Below are positions 30,010-42,228 of a DNA stretch of 64,000 nt, piece after piece. Source of the DNA: Septoria linicola (taxonomy: Eukaryota; Ascomycota; Dothideomycetes; Mycosphaerellales; Mycosphaerellaceae); contig CP099427.1 in NCBI GenBank assembly GCA_024114885.1, positions 2,096,001-2,160,000 on the forward strand. Direction: 5' to 3'. The translations under genes were made by a program, and so were the position numbers. Under the pieces are notes generated by a model. The model did not search any database, was not told the DNA's origin, and worked only from the letters and a program-made list of their open reading frames with translations. Position 1 is the first letter of the stretch, and each line of letters starts with the position of its first letter.

Positions 30010-32633
30010 GCTCTGGCAGTGAGAAGCTGGGTGCGATGCTCGGTGCGAGCAGAGCAGGATCGGGTTTACGAAGAGAACACATAATCTCTTTACGCGGGTG
30101 TTCTGCTTGTGCGGAGATCATATGTGTCTGAGAAGCGGTGTCAGTATACAGGTATAGCAAATTATTGGGTGAACCAAAGTTAAAGTAGTGAGTCAGGCTG
30201 TAAGAAAAGCCACGCATATTCGAAGATATGCGGCGCAGCAACGCAGGCTTCCGCAGTGCTAATTCCAGCAGGAAAGTGCAAATGCTGCGGTAAGGCTCAG
30301 GTTGTTGCAATAGTTCTGCTATTGTTCATTGGTCGCACAGTGAGCTGTCCACAAGTTGGCGTCCAGCCGCTGTACAGGCTGTGTCACAGGCGTCACGGCG
30401 CCGGCCAGTATACGGACTGGACCATATTCTCTTCTTTCATGCGTTGTTCCGATCCAATCTCGTGCCACGCTCAGCCGAAACATAGCTTTATGACTCTCGG
30501 CAGCAGATGGTTGCCATGTCTGCCTGTGTATGGTAATCTTGCGCTTGTGCCCTCATTCATCTCGCTCGCTGGATTCTACCATAAATTTCGTGGTCTCGAT
30601 GAAGTATTCAATGTCTTTGCCCGGGCGAGAGCTTGGTCTCTGAACAGACTCATTAATGCGTCACCAACCGACGGTCATTGCCTGCTTATGATCGCTCGGC
30701 GTGGTTGCGAGATCTTAGCATGATGCTCCCAAAGCAACCATAGTACGCGATCCATTGCAGTTCGCACTTCTTCACGGTGCATATGGTAGTCGATGGCAGG
30801 ACGACAGACAGGAGGATGGAGGAGGAGGAAGCTGGAGATTGCGACGATGCCAAGATTCACGTGCTGTCCAAAAGTGGTGGCACTGCGAACACTCTGCCAG
30901 CTTGTCCATAGTCTTACAATACCATCACACGCACGACCACCATATATCGACAAAGCAAGAGCCACGAGAACTGACTTTACTCCAGATGTACTTTCGATGC
31001 CTTCAGTGCTATATGCATTCACAATACTGAAGAAGCGGAATAGTTCTCATATTCCAAGGCCTCTCGGCGAGCATTTACTCTCACGCCGCTTCATAAGCTC
31101 GCCGCGCAGAGGTTCATGGCCTCCTGCCTGCTGCCATTCGTACAAAGTGAGACAGTACGTTTCCTACATCATGTCAGTTGAGCGTGCAGGAAAACATGCT
31201 CGAAGAAGATAGCGAAAGCACTGTCAAGTGCCGGGAGATCACGACGGAAGACGGCCACTAGATGCACCGCTGCTTAGGTTCTATCGGTCTACTGTCAGAA
31301 GTCATCCGGTCCCAGGTGATTTGCATCGAGGACATCAACATTTCGACGAGTAGCGCTTCCAGTGCCCATTTCTACACTGAGCACCGGTGTCTTGCTAGTC
31401 GGCAAATGTTCAGGACATGCGTCAGCTGTGTTCTCCAGAACTACCATAAGTGCTGGCGCAGAAACCAGCCTGCCTGTGGCTACCTCGAATCGCGATGGAA
31501 TCAATAAGTGCACCAGAGTGGTAGTTCTACAATGAAGGCCCCAACGTTCCGTCCAAGATGTGCGTCTTGACAGATCCGGGGACCGGCCGTGGCTGTGTTT
31601 AATAGCTGGAACCCCACCTTTTGGCTGTATTAGAAAGGAACGCGGCGTTGTTCGAGAACTTCAAAGCAGGTTGTGCTGCCGATATTGCGACCTCGCCGTG
31701 GCTGGCTGAAGCAACTCTTGGTGTGAGGTATCGCGCCAACAAGAGCGTGTCAGAATGCTTGTGAGACTCTATCCAATGATACAGTAGTTCTACCAGACCA
31801 CCTCAACTTGTCCCGTGCGAGGCTGATCCTGACTCGGGTAGTGGAGATGCAGCAATTCCGACGAGATGGAAGTCTACGCGACGTCCCCGCAATGGAATGC
31901 TCTTTACAGAGCTGTGCCATGACCAGTCTCGCAAGTCATCGCCGAGGCTTCAACACAATTGACAGTCTGCAACAGCTCGAGCTCATGGGTATCACAGCCT
32001 TGTTTCGGCTCTTGCATTCATACTCAAACTGGCGTCGTCGCTTATGATCAAGTCTGATTCGAGCTTGAGACTCACAGCATCAACGCGAGGCGAGCTTTTA
32101 CATGCACAAATTGTGCCAAAGGAGAAATGAGCTACAAACAACCAGCCATCATCAGTAACCGTGTTGCATAGATGCGCACAGCCAAACCATCTGCATAGAA
32201 GTCGCTATCGCTCCAGCCGATGCCCCGAATGCCTTGTCGCTGAAAACTGGATTGCTTGAGACATCCGGGAGGATGAGAAGCATAGCCTCGCGGAACGGAG
32301 GCTGCATGCGGCGTCTCGACTTGATCAGCTTGACTAGTGCCTGAGCTAGCTTCTGTGGCAGCAACCAAAGCATCAAGCATGTGCTTTACTAGGCTCAATC
32401 CATCATAGCAAGCCATGTGCGCGGCAGGGAAGCGAAGAAAAGGCTTTCCCCACACCCTAGACCTCGTCAGCTAAGAGAGCCGACATGCATAGTGCCAAAG
32501 TCAAGACGCGCAGTCAGGACATGATAATAATGGCTGCTGAAGGTCTGCCTCCATGGCCAAACGCTTGCTCCGTCCTCTGCGCGACCTGCCATCTTCTGAT
32601 TCAACAATCTCTTCCACTGCAGCCTAGCCCGCG
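30010..32633. other. gap of 2.6 kb: no gene supported
   Basis: The longest gene-poor stretch. ORFs up to 155 codons occur on both strands (for example 30256-30723 +) but none shows a domain, a signal peptide with cysteine pattern, or coding composition. It includes the PARP promoter and the leader of the chitin-binding gene. Confidence 0.45.
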
Positions 32634-34295
32634 ATGCATTCGACCTCTGTGCTCTGCACATTGCTGGCGGCCATCTCCTTTTCTTGTGCTTCCAGCATTC
32701 CACGATCTCAGTATGGACGCGTCTCTCCAAACGGCGACTGTGGTCCTCGCAACGGATACACCTGCCAGGGCAGCAAATTTGGTAACTCGTGCTCGAGGAG
32801 CAATCGATGCTGCAGCGACAGCAGTCTTTCCAATGGCTGCCAATCTTCGTATGGCTACTGTAAGCCAAAGGATACTTGTTCATGCACAGTTACCTTGCCT
32901 CTTCGGACGATCACTGCAACATCTGCCACAACTCGTACAATTTCGAAGCAAATCTTTACAAGCATAACTGTATCAGTCATATCTGGCATTTCTTCGACCA
33001 CTGCAACCCGTTTCGTGACGGCGTCTATCACGAAGGAAGCACTTACCGTCACTTTCACTGTTACTCCAAGCCAAGAGACAGACACCTCATTTGACACCAT
33101 TACCAACACGATTAGTTCGGGAACATCTACTACATTTGCACCAACTCCAGAGCCGACTACCACAACTCTGACTGTCACTCCGGATCAGGCTACAACCACT
33201 ACCACTGCGACTTCGATCTCGATCGTCAGCTCAGGGACAACCACAGTTGGGTAAAAACATTCTTGCCATCCTTGCAGAGCATTCCGAACTTACACATTTC
33301 TTCTAGTACGACCCCTAGTCTCAATGCTCGACAGGCCACCCTGCTGCCGCCTCTTCCGCCTCCATTGGACAATGTCACTTCCAATGCGTCCCGCAAAGGC
33401 TCCCGTTCTGCTGCGCGCAGGGAAGCAAAGCCACAAGCGAAGTCCTGTAAAACCGTTGGGAGCACGAGGACTGTCACTGTGAGACCTACACGTACAACTT
33501 ACCAAACTGCCACCGTCACTTCTCGTGCTTATACGACTGTACCTTCGTCAACAACAACTTTTACGAGCATCATCACGGCAGCAACCTCCACGATTTCACG
33601 ACCTGATGTGGACGTGTCGATTACGGCTCAGCCACAGACTACAACAATAACTGTCACGAGAACAGACATCTACAGTACTCTGGCTTCGACGCAGACTTCA
33701 CTCCGGCCCAGCCAGTGTCTACCAGCTACGTCACGGCTGACCAGCAGACCACAACAATTACAACGACTAGCACATCGACGACGACGGTTCCAGCAGCCAC
33801 CGCGACTCAAATCATCCCATACAACAAGCAGTATGAGCGCACTGATTCCAATAATTGCTTCTATGATTACGATCAAGGCTACCTCTCGTATGGAGGTGTT
33901 AGGAACGACGAGTGAGTCAAGCCTACATGGAGGCCTCTGCACATATGATCGAGTACTGACTCGGACCGTCTAGTCCCACGAACAACTATCAAGCAGGACG
34001 GACTGACTGCGCTACAAACTGCAATAACAACCCACAATGTGGCTACTTCGTCTTCTCCCAGTCCACAGTTCAGGGCATGTACGTACTCCAGAGTTCTTTT
34101 TCAAGGAATTAGCATAGTGTTGCGGTAACACAGCTAGTTACCTCAAGAGTATGAAGTAACCAATGCTGACCGGGGGTGGACAGTACTGCCGGATATTGCT
34201 TCGTTCTTGCTGGACAGTACAGCTCGGCAAGCATCGCTTGTGGCAAGTACGACGTGCAGACTACTTACATCGCGGCGTACAACAAAGGACAGTAG
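32634..34295 (+). CDS. secreted chitin-binding, Ser/Thr-rich surface protein, about 458 aa
   Basis: Five exons are proposed: 32634-33250, 33307-33613, 33676-33911, 33974-34078 and 34184-34295, with phases that fit. The first and third introns have good donors (GTAAAA, GTGAGT); the second (GTGTCG) and the long fourth are less certain. The N-terminus is a signal peptide (TSVLCTLLAAISFSCASS). Residues about 32-80 form a hevein-like (CBM18-type) chitin-binding domain with the pattern CGPRNGYTC…SC…CC…GCQSSYGYC. A long Thr/Ser-rich stalk follows, likely O-glycosylated. The C-terminus has paired Cys (NNCFYDY, TDCATNCNNNPQCGYF, AGYCFVLAG) like a PAN/apple-type fold. It probably acts in the cell wall or matrix, holding or shielding chitin. 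Confidence 0.75.
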
Positions 34296-35809
34296 GGTCA
34301 GCCACAGCAGGATCATTTCTTTACTCGATTTCATCAGCAGCGCAGCAAGTTGCGACTATGCACGAGCTTCGAACGAGCGACTTCGATTCTGAGACCAAAA
34401 GTGGTAGATTAGTTATCTATCTTGGGTCAGTCTCTAAACATCGGTCAGCTTTTATTCGAGCCAAGCCGCCTGCCGCAAATTAACAGCAGGAAGACAACCG
34501 GCATGGCATGTTTCCCAGACGCCATGTCGCTCTCCCTAAGCATAGTATTTAGAAGCTTCACGAACGCACGAAAGTCCTTCGGTTCTCGGATCATTGATCT
34601 TCCAGTTTCGCTGGCTCGTGGTCCATCATTTGCACGGCACTCCGGTCAGACCGCGCATTATCCCCCCAGCTTGGAGCAAGCCTTCGCCCTGGTGTGAATG
34701 TTAGACATGCGTCAGTCGTGATCTCAGGACTGCTTGACATGCCTTCACAGATGACTGGGCCTGCCTAAAGCGATATTGGACCTTGACAGCATCTACCAGT
34801 GCGCGATGCTGCGCCTCGCCTTCACCTCGATCCGGTAGTATACTTGAGGGCCAAGCTGACATCAGAAGTCGCACGGCGGCTTCACATGCAACTGCACCAC
34901 TTTCCTCAAATGATGCGCGCGCGATGTTGCAACAATGGAACGAGATGAAATGTTCACAGCATTTCACCTGGCACATTCTCCAGACTATTGACAACTCGCA
35001 AACGCATACGAGCTTGATATGCAGACCATTGGACAGGTCGTTAAGCACCAATAGCCCTCGGCACCTACAATCCCACTAGATGTGCCTATACCACTTTCAT
35101 ATTGCACACCCCGCATGTTTGAGGATGTTCTTGGATATGATCGTCGGAACTGCGAGGCGTGCGGTTGGCACCGCTTTGCGCCATCTGGGGAAGCTTTTCT
35201 CGTACCTGGAAGCATGTTCTACACTTCACTTCCTTCTCCGAGACGGACTGGCGCAGACAACATCGACGAAGTGGCCGTCACTGTATGGATGCTGTGATGC
35301 GCAAAGTGCGGGAATGATAGCCTTCTGCGCTGCCAAACGCATGTACCGCCGCTTGCAGCTCACCCAAGGTTCGTGATGGTGCTGAAGCATTCGCAGGTCT
35401 GAGTGCTCGCCAGGACTTGCCACAGCACTGCTTGGAGTCGCGAATTCATTGCAATGGCTCGTATCCTAGCTCTGTGCTGGACTCGTAAGTGGCAGTCATG
35501 TAGAGCAAGCACCGCGTGTGGCGCACGAGAGAGTGTCTCAGCTGCCATGCACTTGTAAGCTACAGATCACATTGATACTTCAATAGTCTACAGTCACACC
35601 AGCGCCAGCAGGGGCATAGCATAAATCTGCCGATGTCTTGTGCCAGCATTCCGAGGTATGTCCTGCTTGCACATGCACAGGAACTTGCTGGCGAGCTACG
35701 AACCCGCATAAGTAGCAGCAACGAGTACCTGTTGTCCACGTCCTTCTGCCCAGCAGCACATCTTATAACTTTCACCAGCTCCCAAACCACCATCATCACC
35801 TCCGCGAAC
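34296..35809. other. gap of 1.5 kb: no gene supported
   Basis: Only short overlapping ORFs. The last 50 bases before 35810 are CA/CT-rich, as expected of a fungal 5' leader. Confidence 0.45.
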
Positions 35810-36334
35810 ATGCAGCTGTCCATCAAGAACCTTCTTCTTCTGGCCATCAGCACCTCGGCCCTGGTCATCGAACGCGACGCCGCCACAACCAAGAAAGACC
35901 TCGCCACTATCAACGCCGACACTATCACCTTCACCGACAAAGTCAACAACTACATCGGCGGCTTCACTGTCCTCGAGGTCAACGCTGCACAGAACCAGCT
36001 GACTGACGACATCAAAGCCGCCACGACCAATGCACAGAACGGTGGCGCAGTCACTTCTGCCGAAGCTCAGCAGATCATGGACTATATAAACGGCGCCCTC
36101 GAGCCCAACGTCGCCAAATCGATCACTGCGTTGAAGAACAAGAAAGCTCAATTCGAGAAGGATGGCTTCAAGCAGGTTGCGCTTGATGGGCTGAAGACGA
36201 CGAAGACGAATAACCAGGCGCTTGGTGATGCGCTGTTGAAGAACACTCCAAGCGACAAGAAGAGTGCTGCTCAAGCTGGTCAGGCGAAATTCAATGCAGA
36301 TTTTGATAGCGGTATTGCCGCGTTCTCTTCGTAG
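35810..36334 (+). CDS. HsbA-like secreted cell-wall protein, 174 aa
   Basis: The start ATG 35810 gives a signal peptide (MQLSIKNLLLLAISTSALV) immediately before RDAATTKKDL; an ATG at 35633 in the same frame would bury it. The mature part is Cys-free, rich in Ala, Lys, Thr and Asn, and helical, in the manner of hydrophobic-surface-binding protein A / cell-wall galactomannoprotein family members. Conserved family features are an N-terminal RD…L..I…, then a long amphipathic helical bundle. Such proteins coat hydrophobic surfaces and help recruit cutinase-like enzymes in Aspergillus relatives (family knowledge). One exon, no breaks. Confidence 0.8.
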   Translation: MQLSIKNLLLLAISTSALVIERDAATTKKDLATINADTITFTDKVNNYIGGFTVLEVNAAQNQLTDDIKAATTNAQNGGAVTSAEAQQIMDYINGALEPNVAKSITALKNKKAQFEKDGFKQVALDGLKTTKTNNQALGDALLKNTPSDKKSAAQAGQAKFNADFDSGIAAFSS

Positions 36335-36935
36335 GTAGGAAGGCGTGTTGGACGTCGAATCAAGATGGTTTCGTGGAGATGCTGGCCGTATTCTGCTCAG
36401 CTCCATGATTATGATCTCGAAATGGAAGATTTTGCTTTCCATCCTTCTACTTTCCCTTCTCGGGTGTCTTGAGCCGTTGTCGAGGCTGTCTGTGATATGT
36501 AGGAGAGTGCCGCTCCTTCGCTCAACCCACTCATCCCGCTCAAGCTTCACCGCAATTAAAGAATGTGTTTGCTGACCAAGATCCCTAGCACAGCCAATTT
36601 TACATTCTCACAGGTCATCCACCACGAACAATGTTCAATTTTCCGCGTATATGCCCTCAATCACTCTCTATACGCTGTCACATGCAGACTCAAGTGACTC
36701 GCTCATTGCATTCACCTGGTAGGTGAACGACCATGCATATTCGTCTGAAGAAGATCTATCTTCAACATTCACTTATAGAACCCTCAATACAAAAAGCACT
36801 TCCTTTTCCGACTGCTCCGTTCTTTATTCTCACCAACACACTAACAGCTAGCACGAACACGGGATATCAAACACTCTGGGGCTATTTTTCATCACTAATA
36901 CTTCTATCGAAAGTACTGATCACTCATCTGCGAGC
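36335..36935. other. gap: no gene supported
   Basis: 600-bp spacer with short motifless ORFs. Confidence 0.45.
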
Positions 36936-37957
36936 ATGTCGACTACCATGCAGAAGAAGATTGAGCTCGGCAGCGAGGCCTATGCTCCAATGCTACCACG
37001 CGCAATCGAGGCGGAGACTACCGCTAAAAAGAAGTCAACTCGAGCGCCAAACCTTGCCGAAGACAACTTGTTCCCATCGCTGAATGCTGGCGGATCTACC
37101 GAGACTGGCGAAAGAACTAACAACCCAAAGTCGCTCTATCAGAAGACCCAAACTATCGATCGCCGCCCTCTCTCCAAGACGGTGAATGAGAAGAAGATCG
37201 AGGGAAACAAAGAGCCAGGGGAGAAAAGGGTCTGGACTCGCCAAAATCGAGGCTACAAAGTCATCAGGGAGGAAAATGGGCCAAGAACGGTAGTGCTCCG
37301 AAAGAATCCCTTTGCACATAATGATCAGTCAAAGGGTATGCCAGAGGTGGTCCCAGCAACAGTGGAATGTGGAGGAGAAGTCAATGTCGATTCTGTCGAC
37401 TTTTCGCCGGGAGTGAAGGTCTCGAAGTGTGCGAGGCGCAAAGAGCGGAAGCAGACTGCAGGAAAGGCCGTGGCGGCCTCCCAAATTGCAGTCTCGGAGG
37501 CAATGACCACCCGCAAGCGAAAGGAGAAGAAGTCCCGGACCATACCCTCAATGTCTCTGGTGTCTCTGGAAAGTCCAAGCCAAACAAGGCAGAGAAGGAG
37601 ATCTCCAGCGAGACCTCCGCGGCAGCTGAGGGCATCTCCAAACAGCAGTCAACAACCAAGGCAAAGAATGGAAAGCTCGTCAAGAAGAACAGCAGCAAGA
37701 TCTCTGAAAGAGCAGGCCAAGATGGTGGTCTCGTTCTCAGCAGGAAAGGCAAGATCCAGACTCCTTACAGTGCCTTCAAGTCTCCCAAGCTTCCAAGAGC
37801 GACCGAGCCGCCGAAGAGAAGGCGAGCGAAGAAGGGAAAGCAGACTGAGATCGGAGAGCGTAGCTGTGCTAGGATGAGTTTGACGATGAAGGCACTGATT
37901 GTGGTTCTGCTTGTCTCTGTGGTGTTCCCGATGCTGCAGGTCTTGCTGGGCTTGTGA
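36936..37957 (+). CDS. basic protein with C-terminal membrane anchor, frame change near 37530
   Basis: The frame from ATG 36936 encodes a Lys/Arg/Glu-rich, disordered protein with the block KRVWTRQNRGYKVIREENGP (about 86-115). Past about 37530 the better coding frame is shifted by one base (frame of 37957). It gives VPDHTLNVSGVSGKSKPNK and ends in a hydrophobic segment (MKALIVVLLVSVVFPMLQVL), a likely tail anchor. Dropping one base in the AAGGAGAAGAAG run joins the two into about 340 residues; an intron is not evident. If real, it would be a tail-anchored membrane protein facing the cytosol. If the frames are not joined, the shorter 313-codon frame lacks the anchor. No named family. Confidence 0.5.
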
Positions 37958-39056
37958 GTTCGTCGAGAGAGCGGCTGGAGAGAGTTCGGCCAATGTGGTC
38001 GCGCGCGGGTGAAAGTAGAGGTTGATCCTGCCAAGGCAGAGATTTGAAGCGACCTCTTGAGCTGCGCTTGCCTTTTGGTGTCGAGTTCTTGCAGCTTCGG
38101 CTAAGATCATAAAAGCAGCACAACTTCAAGTCTTCGATTTGAATACTGTTCGAGACCTCATATCCTCCTGACGATGCAGATTCAGACCCGCGCAGAGATC
38201 CGCATACCGAGACTTGGTGGATTGCCCAAGTGGCAGGGGAAGCGGAATTATCAAGGCGGAAGGAAGCACTGAGGCAGAAAACGGAAGGCATGCCATGCGA
38301 TCTCGAGGATCTTCCGGGCTATTGATTAGGATACATGCAGGTCCCGTCTCGCGGGCGTGTCGGCCCATGCAGCCCAATATCGAAGCCTCGTCCAAGACAT
38401 CACCTGCAAGTCACTCTGAAGACGTATCTTGGATCAAGCCAGTGCCAGAAGTGGAGCTCGCGAACCCGCAGACCTCGGGCCTTCAGCGTAGAGCACGCTG
38501 GCAAGCAATTGTGGAGACAAGGCAGGAGTTGCCTGATTATTAGGTCGGATCGTCGCTAATCCTGTCTCGCGGACGTGTCGGCACATCCAAACCAGTATCG
38601 AAGCCTGATCCCAAGTATCACCTTCATGTCAGGTCTGCCAGAGACATGGCTTGTGCGTTGCCGAGACAAAACTGCTCAGGAACTTGGAAAGCTTGGAAGA
38701 CGTTGGAGTTGGTATGGCGACGATCGTGACGCTCTTTTATTGCTTTCTGCTTGGGCATTGGGGCCGGGTTGGACATTTCGGTAGTGCTGTGCTGGGGTTT
38801 GAATGAGATCTTCAGAACTGTCTTGGACATTGGAGATCAAAGGGCGATTGCCGTGCGCTGTGGCTGTGCATCATGCACTGCTAGATGGTGCCGCCTGGAG
38901 GTTGGCCATGATTCAATGTGTCTTTTTACAAGTATGTATACAGTAATGCTACATTTGTGCTTCGTAAATGTGTGTACAATGATCGCGCCCAACGCTTGAA
39001 ATGCAATCACGCCTTAGCCCTATGTTCGATGTCGCCAGGGTTTCCGCACTTGCTTC
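37958..39056. other. gap with a degenerate duplication
   Basis: About 65-75 bases starting near 38340 (GTCTCGCGGGCGTGTCGGCC) recur near 38560 at about 80% identity. The 109-codon ORF 38214-38543 overlaps the first copy; no domain is recognised. Otherwise only short ORFs. Confidence 0.5.
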
Positions 39057-40865
39057 TCAGTGAGGCACCGGCTTTCTTGTTGTTACACTTGCTCTTCGCA
39101 ATTCGGCAGTCGACAATCTTCCTGTACCACCTTCATGGTCATCGTAGACTACAGCGCCACTGCCCACAACGCCTCCGGCACTTGTCTGTACTCCGGCGTG
39201 ATCGAAGTGGAATGGCACAGTCTGGCCAGCTTCGTAGCCAGCTGTTTCAAGTGTCGGAGGGTGGACCCAGGTCTGCTCCGAGTATCTGACGCCGTCCTTG
39301 CCAACACCTTCGCGCTTGTCGCCAGCGGTCGTCCACGGGTTGAAGTCGATCGCAGTGAATGGTCTCGGACCGATTTGAGGTGGGTACATACGAGCAACTT
39401 CGCGATCTACAGCTTCTTGAATCACTCGCTGGAGGTTGAGATTCTGAGCTGCGCCACCTGGTGCCTGCGCAGGCGAGATCTCGTAACGACCACCTTCCGG
39501 AGTCTGAATGAAGTGCCTTGGTGGAAGAACTTCCACGTCCACAATTGGTAGGATGCGATGGAAGACATCGTGAGTGTGAATCTCGCGCTCGACACGCTCG
39601 GTGATGATTTCGTGTGTGTCTACACGAATTTGCTCGTGAACGACTGCAGGCGCTTGTGTCGTGTAAACAGTGGTGTCTTCGGTGTCCCTCAGGTCGATAC
39701 CGTGTGCTGCTAGGCCAATTGGCGTGTCGGAGTCGTGGACAAGGTGCTCAGGCTGAGGGCGAGGTTGAGTGGAAGGAGTGCTGAAGTTCTTCACCGCTTG
39801 ACCTTCGGGCGCTGGTGCGAGAGCTTTGTCCACAGACAATCTTTTGCCAGTATTGGCGCGTGGTCGTCCGCTACCTGCGTTCTGTTGCTGCCAGTCGAGG
39901 CTGGCTTCTCGAGATGGAATAGCTGCGACCGGTATAGCGTTTCTTGAAGCCTCATTGCTCTGTCGGGAGCTACCCGGTCTTGCGAGGTCGTTGCTTCTTC
40001 TCACATTGATGACATCGCGGTTGACATCTCTGCTTCGTCTTGGCTGCACACCATCTTCACGCTGATCTCGCTGCAGCGCCTGTCTGATAGCATGCTTGTC
40101 TTCTAGACCACCGGCCAGCATTGACTCGTCTCTCGCTACGTTGAAATCAGCCACTGCTTCGGAGTATGGATCCTCGACCGAAGCAAAGGGAATGCTGCGT
40201 GGCGCACCGTCTTTTCCCAAACTGCCATTCTCCAGGTGCTGCGATCCTGGCCTTCGGGCATACTGATCTGCTACATGTGCACTGCCAGCACTGCCGCCAT
40301 GACGTCCCCGCTGATGACTATTGCTGCCTTGGCTGTCGTTCAGCTCCAATTGCTTGAATTCTGCAGACAAATTCCTGTGATCCTCCACTCTCCGCACAGT
40401 CGATGCTGCTGGTGCTTGCGGCATTGGCCGAGACTGTTGCGAGTATTCTCTCGAGGACCGGACGGGAGTGCTATCGACTGCATATTTGCCGCTTCGACTG
40501 CTGGGTAGTGTTCGAGATCGACCTGAAGTTCACACCCCTTGTTAGTGACATCCTGGTGATGCTCAGTTGACAGGACAGTATCCGGACTGTCGGGACTGTT
40601 TCCATGCGCTCGACATGGATATGCTGCCAGCATACGACAAGGATACTAGATTGCAGAGGCTGATGGGCAGCTGGGATATTTGCTTACTTGCACTTCGCAC
40701 AATCTCTCTCAACGACGAACTTTTCTTGCGAGCATGTCTCTTGTCCTCAGACGTCCTCGACACTACCGGCGATGGGGCAACCTCATCTTCGGAAGCTGCA
40801 TGTCGGTCGTCGCTATACTCTCGCCGGTGCAAGACCTTATCCAACTTCTGCTTGAGTGCAGCCAT
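39057..40865 (-). CDS. allergen-like family protein, 547 aa
   Basis: Exon 1 is 40865-40688 (MAALKQKLDKVLHRREYSDD…) and exon 2 is 40522-39057. The 165-base intron has GTAAGC and TTCAG ends and a CTAAC branch site; phase 1 is kept. The central and N-terminal parts are polar and disordered. The recognisable part, about residues 345-395, reads VVHEQIRVDTHEIITERVER and EIHTHDVFHRILPIVDVEVL followed by PPRHF. This matches the 'HE.I…ev..eih.dh..h.v.Pi.d.evLP..H' block of the fungal allergen-like protein encoded at 42229. Function is unknown; no signal peptide, so the 'allergen' name is only a family label. The C-terminus is Gly/Val-rich. Confidence 0.7.
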
Positions 40866-42228
40866 TTCACAATGCCAACAAAACGATCATCACCAAGAGC
40901 TACGAACGCACCACAGCTCACTAAGGAGTAAACACCAAGGTGATCTTACATCATTTGTCGTCGAACGTTTTGTGCGGGAAATTTCATGACGAATCACTGC
41001 ATAAATGGCGCCCGAAACGCCGCAACTTTCGGCCTCCCCGCGCCACAGCCTCCTTGTTCGACTTCGCTACACACACAGCACAAGCAAATTCTATAGCGCG
41101 TTCGTACCATCCTGGCAAATGGGCCAATCTAGATCATCGAACTGGAGGGGCCTTGCAGTTGTGGCTGCTAGCTGAGCAACGAATACAAATCGACACGTCA
41201 TGCCTACCACGCAAGTCTGCACAAACAGCTCTCTAAGGCCTAAAATCCAAGAAGTTGGCAGGATCAAGAATCCGGCGAGAGCTTCGTGTGGTGTTCATGT
41301 TGGCTCGCCGCAACTCTATCTAGGATAAGATGCACGAATCGAGATCCCGAGCTTCGACGAAGACGCTAGTGATGGCAGAGACCAAATATTCGGAATCGTT
41401 GTTACCCGATTTGATGCATCCATGTCGAACAATGCTATCCATTTCGCGCATACCCGCTGAGACATATGCAAGGATATGCGTTTTGTAGCGTCATTTCATA
41501 GCCTCGAGTCTTTGTGGCTAGCGACCGATGAGAAGTGGGGCGTGGACTGCAGCTCTGAGGCAACATAGCTGGGTCAGTCTCGATCGGACCGAACTGCTAC
41601 ATATTGTGGCTAGTGTTGTTTGTGCATCAACTACAGTTCCCATATGGCTCAAGTTATGCAAACAACAAGACATCGATAATGACATTGAAGGACATGACGC
41701 CGGTTCCAGCATCTGCTCCGGATACCATTGTCCTTGTTGGCTTGTTGGAATTCGATTTTGCTCGACTGCTCACTATGACGACCGTACTGGAACACGACAA
41801 CAAAAGACGTGTCCCTCGTCCTGGCACCGTGCCACGTCGCCGAAAGACCTAAGCGCCTGCTGCGGCTCTCTCTGCATTGTGAAAGCGGATCCTGTGGCTG
41901 AACCTGTCGCCATCCAGAAGCTTTCATGTCCACGCTGCCGAAATGATCGTCATCCAGCAGCCCACCTTCCGCGGCTTCATCCCAAGCGAAGAGCCAACAG
42001 TTGCCGTAGCATGTGGAGCCCAACCACTGCCGCCTCTCGGAAGCTCTGAGATCAGTAGGTCCTGTACAAAGCGAGTGTCTTCTGACGTTACATGACGTCG
42101 TACAACGGCAGCAGGGTGGGAGGACTACATTATGACCATCCATCCTCGCGACAGGAGATCACTCATTTCCTCTCCAGCATCATCTGCACTACCAACATAT
42201 TTCACTACCACCTACCACATCGATCAAC
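40866..42228. other. divergent gap of 1.36 kb, no confident gene
   Basis: Region between the two divergent allergen-like genes, so likely to hold both promoters. ORFs such as 41528-42049 (+), 41604-41852 (+) and 41649-42143 (-) overlap and show no domain. Confidence 0.4.

Noticed and set aside
30256..32460. Several ORFs of 80-155 codons
   Set aside because: They overlap on both strands, carry no motifs and show no consistent frame.
32855..33178. Minus-strand Val-rich ORF
   Set aside because: It is the antisense of the Thr/Ser-rich stalk of the chitin-binding protein; Thr codons read as Val/Ser on the other strand.
41528..42143. Opposing ORFs of 173 and 164 codons
   Set aside because: They are antisense to each other and neither has a recognisable motif; both look like open frame by chance in GC-rich sequence.
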